Positions 13,716 through 17,426 of a stretch of DNA of 17,426 bases are shown here, in pieces. Below the pieces are notes generated by a model. It was not told the origin of the DNA. It worked only from the letters and a program-made list of their open reading frames with translations, and made no database searches. The stretch's first letter is position 1, and every line of letters starts with the position of its first letter. Position numbers and translations under genes: made by a program. The DNA comes from an uncultured Prevotella sp. (GTDB lineage Bacteria; Bacteroidota; Bacteroidia; Bacteroidales; Bacteroidaceae). The stretch spans positions 1 to 17,426 of the forward strand of contig URLQ01000049.1 of assembly GCA_900548745.1 (NCBI GenBank), in the 5' to 3' direction.

Positions 13716-14183
13716 TTAGTCGATGGAGATGTTGTCGATTCTCAGTTTCAGAGTGCCGCGAGGTATCTTTATCTCCACCTCGTCGCCCACCTTCTTGTTG
13801 AGCAGTCCCTGTGCGATAGGGGTCTTGATGGAAATCTTTCCCTCCCTGAGGTTGGCCTCGCTCTCGCTGACAATGGTGTAGGTCATCTTCGCATTGTTGG
13901 CGAGATTGGTCATCTGCACCTTGGAGAGGATCTGTACGGCATCGGTGCTCAGGCGTGAGACGTCAACAATCTTGGCCTCCGAAATAGAAAGCTTCAGCTG
14001 GTTGATCTTGTCCTCGAGGTGAGCCTGTGCCTCTTTTGCTGCATCATACTCCGAGTTCTCACTCAGGTCGCCCTTGTCGGCAGCTTCTGCTATCGCAGCA
14101 GACGCCTTCGGACGCTCTACACTTTCCAAACGCTTTAGTTCGGCTACCATCTTGTCGTAGCCATCCTGTGACATGTAAGCCAT
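13716..14183 (-). CDS. greA: Transcription elongation factor GreA
   Basis: GreA enters the secondary channel of RNA polymerase and triggers cleavage of backtracked transcripts. The 155 residues are the standard length. The N-terminal half is the long coiled coil, with the acidic tip DLSENSEYDAAKE (39-51) whose Asp and Glu reach the polymerase active site. The C-terminal half is the FKBP-like globular domain ending KIPRGTLKLRIDNIS. It is the first gene of a greA-HIT operon. A full-consensus promoter lies about 125 bp upstream, and the leader contains a long hairpin, so regulation of read-through or translation in the leader is possible. Confidence 0.97.
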   Translation of the reverse strand: MAYMSQDGYDKMVAELKRLESVERPKASAAIAEAADKGDLSENSEYDAAKEAQAHLEDKINQLKLSISEAKIVDVSRLSTDAVQILSKVQMTNLANNAKMTYTIVSESEANLREGKISIKTPIAQGLLNKKVGDEVEIKIPRGTLKLRIDNISID

Positions 14184-14233
14184 AATTTAAACTTTCCTTT
14201 CTTTTAGATTTTACGTGTTTTCTTCAGGCAAAT

Positions 14234-14279
14234 AAGATAATGGATTCCGGCAGCAATATATGCCGAAATCCCTTATCTT
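14234..14279 (-). promoter_or_regulatory. Long hairpin in the greA leader
   Basis: In the minus-strand RNA, arms of 18-19 nt (14279-14261 and 14252-14234) pair with one G-A mismatch and one G-U pair around an 8-nt loop. It lies between the predicted start site near 14300 and the ATG at 14183. It is not followed by a clear U-run, so it looks less like a classical terminator than like a structured leader element. Confidence 0.6.
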
Positions 14280-14306
14280 GGGTGCCATCTTTTATTGTTT
14301 CCGATG

Positions 14307-14337
14307 CAAAGTTAGGCAATTATTTTTGAATGTCAAA
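14307..14337 (-). promoter_or_regulatory. Promoter of greA
   Basis: On the minus strand TTTG (14337-14334), a 19-nt spacer and TAACTTTG (14314-14307) match the consensus exactly. This gives a greA leader of roughly 115-120 nt. Confidence 0.8.
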
Positions 14338-14380
14338 ACAAAAAAATGCGGAAAAGCATGTTTCTTACTGTTTTTATGCT

Positions 14381-14388
14381 TAAATTTG
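14381..14388 (+). promoter_or_regulatory. -7 box of the cysteine desulfidase operon
   Basis: TAAATTTG fits TAnnTTTG and lies 33 bp before the ATG at 14422. No good TTTG is seen at the -33 distance. It diverges from the greA promoter, and the two -7 boxes are about 70 bp apart. Confidence 0.55.
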
Positions 14389-14421
14389 CACATTATTTAT
14401 AATAACACATATTTAATAGCT

Positions 14422-15726
14422 ATGATAACATCATCGGAAAAGAAGGCGATACTTGACCTGATACATCGTCAGGTGGTTCCTGCAATCGGTTGCACGGAGC
14501 CTATTGCTGTGGCTCTTTGCGTTGCAAAGGCTGCTGAAATGCTTGGTTCACAACCGGAACACATCAAGGTGAGACTAAGTGCAAACATCTTCAAAAATGC
14601 TATGGGAGTAGGCATACCCGGCACGGGAATGATCGGTCTGCCCATCGCAATTGCTCTTGGAGCGCTGGCTGGAAAACCGGAACTGCAGCTTGAGGTGCTG
14701 CGCGACTGCAAGAAGGACGATGTGGAGAAGGGAAAGAAATACATCTCCGAAAACCGCATAAACATCACGCTGGAGAAGGAAGATGCCGACAAACTGTATA
14801 TCAATGTGGTATGCTCTGCCGGCGACAAGGAGGCGGAAGCAAGGATAAAGCATGCACACACCAACTTCGTGTTCCTGCGCAACGGCAATGATGTACTCCT
14901 TGACGGAGGCTCATGCGCCGACAAGATAACGGGCGCTGCCACCGACGACATAAAGCTGACCCTCGGCAAGGTGTATGAGTTCGCATCGACAACCGACCTG
15001 GACGACATCCGCTTCATACTCGATGCCAAGAAGCTCAATGAGGCTGCTGCAGAGGCAGGACTGAAAGAAAACTACGGTCATGAGCTGGGCAAGACCCTGT
15101 GCAGTCCGCTCGGACATGGCATAATGGGCGAGAGCATCTTCTCAAGAATACTCTCCGCAACAAGCTGTGCGTGCGACGCCCGTATGGCAGGAGCCATGAT
15201 TCCGGTGATGAGCAACAGCGGAAGCGGAAACCAGGGCATCTGTACGACAATGCCGGTGGTCGTGTTCGCAAAGGAAAACCACAACACCGAGGAGGAGCTG
15301 ATAAGGGCTCTCATCATGAGCAACCTTACGGCTATATACATAAAGCAGAACCTTGGTGCGCTGTCTGCACTCTGTGGATGCGTGGTGGCAAGCACAGGAA
15401 GCAGCTGCGGAATCACTTATCTGATGGGCGGCTCGTTCGAACAGATATCATTTGCCGTGAAGAATATGATAGCAAACCTTACGGGTATGATATGCGACGG
15501 TGCCAAGCCAAGCTGCGCTCTGAAGCTGACAACGGGAGTAAGCACCGCCGTGTTGAGCGCTATGCTTGCCATGCAGCATAAGTATGTAACATCGGTGGAG
15601 GGCATCATCGACGACGATGTGGACCAGAGCATACGCAACCTTACTGCCATCGGCAGCCGAGGCATGGACGATACCGACCGCTTCGTGCTCGACATTATGA
15701 CGCACAAAGGCGTGAAACGTGAATAA
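14422..15726 (+). CDS. cyuA: L-cysteine desulfidase / UPF0597 (CyuA, YhaM) family
   Basis: The product is related to the L-serine dehydratase alpha subunit. Characterised members break L-cysteine into pyruvate, ammonia and sulfide using an iron-sulfur cluster. I start at the ATG at 14422, giving 434 residues, close to the roughly 436 of E. coli CyuA; the frame is open from 14260, but that stretch overlaps the greA promoter and is AT-rich. Family motifs include PAIGCTEPIAVAL (20-32), SNSGSGNQGI (264-273), CGCVVASTGSSCGITYLMGG (318-337) and CDGAKPSCALK (358-368). C24, C274, C318, C320, C329, C358 and C365 include the candidate cluster ligands. A DsbD-like gene follows after 39 bp. Serine rather than cysteine as substrate cannot be excluded from sequence alone. 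Confidence 0.87.
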   Translation: MITSSEKKAILDLIHRQVVPAIGCTEPIAVALCVAKAAEMLGSQPEHIKVRLSANIFKNAMGVGIPGTGMIGLPIAIALGALAGKPELQLEVLRDCKKDDVEKGKKYISENRINITLEKEDADKLYINVVCSAGDKEAEARIKHAHTNFVFLRNGNDVLLDGGSCADKITGAATDDIKLTLGKVYEFASTTDLDDIRFILDAKKLNEAAAEAGLKENYGHELGKTLCSPLGHGIMGESIFSRILSATSCACDARMAGAMIPVMSNSGSGNQGICTTMPVVVFAKENHNTEEELIRALIMSNLTAIYIKQNLGALSALCGCVVASTGSSCGITYLMGGSFEQISFAVKNMIANLTGMICDGAKPSCALKLTTGVSTAVLSAMLAMQHKYVTSVEGIIDDDVDQSIRNLTAIGSRGMDDTDRFVLDIMTHKGVKRE

Positions 15727-15765
15727 TAAATGCTACACCAGAAACAATAACAACAAAAATAAGCA

Positions 15766-17426
15766 ATGAAAAAGAAAATTATGAAGAAGGTGTTTCTGAC
15801 CACCTTCATGATGCTCATGGCAGTAATGGCATGGGCTCAGAGCAATCCGGTGCACTTCACCGTAAGTCAGAAGCAAGTGTCTGACACGGAGATCGACGTA
15901 ATCTTCAAGGGAAAGATCGCTGCCGGATGGCACGTCTATGCCCCTAACATTCCTGCCGACGGACCGATACCTGCCACTCTGACAACGGAGAAGGCGGAAG
16001 GCGTGAAGGCTGTGGGCAAGCTGAAGGCACAGGGTAAGGAGATCAAGGAGTTTGACCAGATCTTCGGTATGCAGCTGCGCTATTATGAAAACAGCGTGAC
16101 CTTCGTGCAGCGTTACAAGATTACGGGAAAGACCTACAAAGTGAAGGGCTATCTGGAGTATGGCGCCTGCAACGATTCTGGCTGTATGCCACCTACATCG
16201 GTGGAGTTCTCTTATAAGGGCAATGGACCTGCCGACGCTCCGGAGGCTACTGACGAGATGGCTGATGAGGCTGCCAAAGATACGGTGGCTGCCGCACAGA
16301 ATGCGGAAGGAGACTCTACAGCTGTCGCTTCAGCATCGGTAGGTGACGATGCAAACCTCTGGAAGCCGGTTATCAACGAACTGAAGGCTTACCAGGACGG
16401 TGGCACTACTTCACACTCCCTCTTCTACATCCTCATCATGGGCTTCGTAGGCGGTCTCCTGGCTGTGCTCATGCCTTGCATCTGGCCTATCATACCGATG
16501 ACCGTAAGCTTCTTCCTGAAGAGAAACAAAGACAAGGCGAAGGGCATCAGAGATGCTATAACATACGGTGTGTCTATCATCGTAATATACGTGCTGCTCG
16601 GATTCCTCATCACTCTTATCTCGGGTGGTAACGGACTGAACAGCTTGTCTACAAACGCTGTCTTCAACATCATCATCTTCCTCGTATTGGTGGTATTCGC
16701 AGTGTCGTTCTTCGGATGGTTCGAACTGGAACTGCCTTCTAAATGGACCAACTCTGTCGACAACAAGGCTTCTGCAACAAGCGGACTGCTCTCTATCTTC
16801 CTGATGGCATTCACGCTCGTGCTCGTTTCCTTCTCTTGTACGGCACCTATTATCGGACTGCTACTCGCAGAGTTCTCCACATCCGGTAATATCGCTGCAC
16901 CTGCAGTCGGTATGTTGGGCTTCTCTATCGCATTGGCTTTGCCGTTCACACTGTTTGCCATGTTCCCGGCATGGCTCAAGTCTGCACCTAAGTCAGGTTC
17001 ATGGATGAACACTCTGAAGGTTACTCTCGGATTCGTAGAGCTTGCCTTCTCGCTGAAGTTCCTGTCGGTTGCCGACCTCGCTTACGGATGGCATATCCTC
17101 GACCGCGAGACCTTCCTCGCCCTCTGGATTGCAATCTTCTTCCTGCTCGGTATGTATCTCATCGGCAAGCTCAAGTTCCAGAGCGACGTTATGATGGGTG
17201 AGAGCAAGCCGATGCCGGTACCTTGCGTGATGATGGGTCTCGTATCGTTCGCATTCGCTATATATATGGTGCCTGGATTGTGGGGCGCTCCATGTAAGGC
17301 TGTCGGTGCCTTCGCACCTCCTGTAAACACTCAGGACTTCAACCTCAACACCAATGAGATTAAGCCGAAATACACTTCTTACGAGGAGGGTATGGCTGCC
17401 GCTGCAGCACAGGGCAAGCCGGGATT
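15766..17426 (+). CDS. dsbD: DsbD-like thiol:disulfide interchange protein, 3' end outside window
   Basis: The open frame runs from the ATG at 15766 past the window end (about 553 codons seen, no stop). It starts with a signal peptide (MKKKIMKKVFLTTFMMLMAV then MAWA, cut near A24-Q25). A periplasmic DsbD-alpha-like domain carries the redox pair C135 and C140 in ACNDSGCMPP. An acidic alanine-rich linker (about 150-195) follows, then a multi-helix DsbD/CcdA core. Its two membrane cysteines are C238 (MPCIWPIIP) and C358 (FSCTAPIIG), the pair that passes electrons across the membrane from thioredoxin. The C-terminal thioredoxin-like domain should lie beyond base 17426. It is probably co-transcribed with cyuA. 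It would supply reductant to periplasmic thiol proteins or cytochrome c maturation. Confidence 0.92.
   Translation, partial: MKKKIMKKVFLTTFMMLMAVMAWAQSNPVHFTVSQKQVSDTEIDVIFKGKIAAGWHVYAPNIPADGPIPATLTTEKAEGVKAVGKLKAQGKEIKEFDQIFGMQLRYYENSVTFVQRYKITGKTYKVKGYLEYGACNDSGCMPPTSVEFSYKGNGPADAPEATDEMADEAAKDTVAAAQNAEGDSTAVASASVGDDANLWKPVINELKAYQDGGTTSHSLFYILIMGFVGGLLAVLMPCIWPIIPMTVSFFLKRNKDKAKGIRDAITYGVSIIVIYVLLGFLITLISGGNGLNSLSTNAVFNIIIFLVLVVFAVSFFGWFELELPSKWTNSVDNKASATSGLLSIFLMAFTLVLVSFSCTAPIIGLLLAEFSTSGNIAAPAVGMLGFSIALALPFTLFAMFPAWLKSAPKSGSWMNTLKVTLGFVELAFSLKFLSVADLAYGWHILDRETFLALWIAIFFLLGMYLIGKLKFQSDVMMGESKPMPVPCVMMGLVSFAFAIYMVPGLWGAPCKAVGAFAPPVNTQDFNLNTNEIKPKYTSYEEGMAAAAAQGKPG

Noticed and set aside
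14260..14421. Extended start of the cysteine desulfidase gene at 14260
   Set aside because: The region contains the greA hairpin and both divergent promoters. The ATG at 14422 gives the family length.

Overview
The window reads as chromosomal DNA of a Bacteroidales bacterium, most likely Prevotella or a close relative. Three things point there. Promoters repeatedly fit the Bacteroidetes pattern TTTG, about 19-20 nt, TAnnTTTG. Nitrogen is assimilated by a type III glutamine synthetase (GlnN). Diaminopimelate is made by the DapL aminotransferase route. Nothing indicates a phage, plasmid or insertion sequence; this is mostly housekeeping DNA with a few remodelled spots.

Layout. 1-55 is the 5' part of tRNA-Leu(CAA) on the minus strand. 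292-1389 is a GDP-mannose pyrophosphorylase (ManC). 1579-2662 holds an ECF sigma factor followed by a four-helix membrane protein. A strong hairpin terminator and tRNA-Pro(GGG) follow. 3035-7588 (minus) carries glnN, then dapL and dapF. Divergent from these, 7912-8608 (plus) carries a PII protein and only the first 43 codons of its ammonium-transporter partner. 8675-12282 (minus) reads yicC, gmk, a nadD fused to a family-2 glycosyltransferase, then a secreted YhcH-family protein, with gaps of 13-25 bp. 12401-12653 is an array of twelve 22-bp tandem repeats. 12710-12964 (minus) is a Phd-type antitoxin with no visible toxin. 13307-14183 (minus) is greA followed by a HIT-family gene. 14422 to the end (plus) is an L-cysteine desulfidase-family gene followed by a DsbD-like reductase that runs off the window.

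How genes work together. GlnN and PII form a nitrogen-assimilation and sensing group, next to the last two enzymes of meso-diaminopimelate synthesis. YicC, Gmk and NadD-GT2 join RNA turnover, GMP phosphorylation and NAD synthesis in one probable transcript. CyuA and DsbD both concern thiols.

The most unusual items are the single-ORF NadD-glycosyltransferase fusion; the repeat array, capped at each edge by a hairpin built partly from repeat sequence and sitting where a toxin gene would be expected after the lone antitoxin; the decapitated amt beside an intact glnB; and long hairpins in the greA leader and after the HIT gene. I had no database access, so family calls rest on recognised motifs and gene order.
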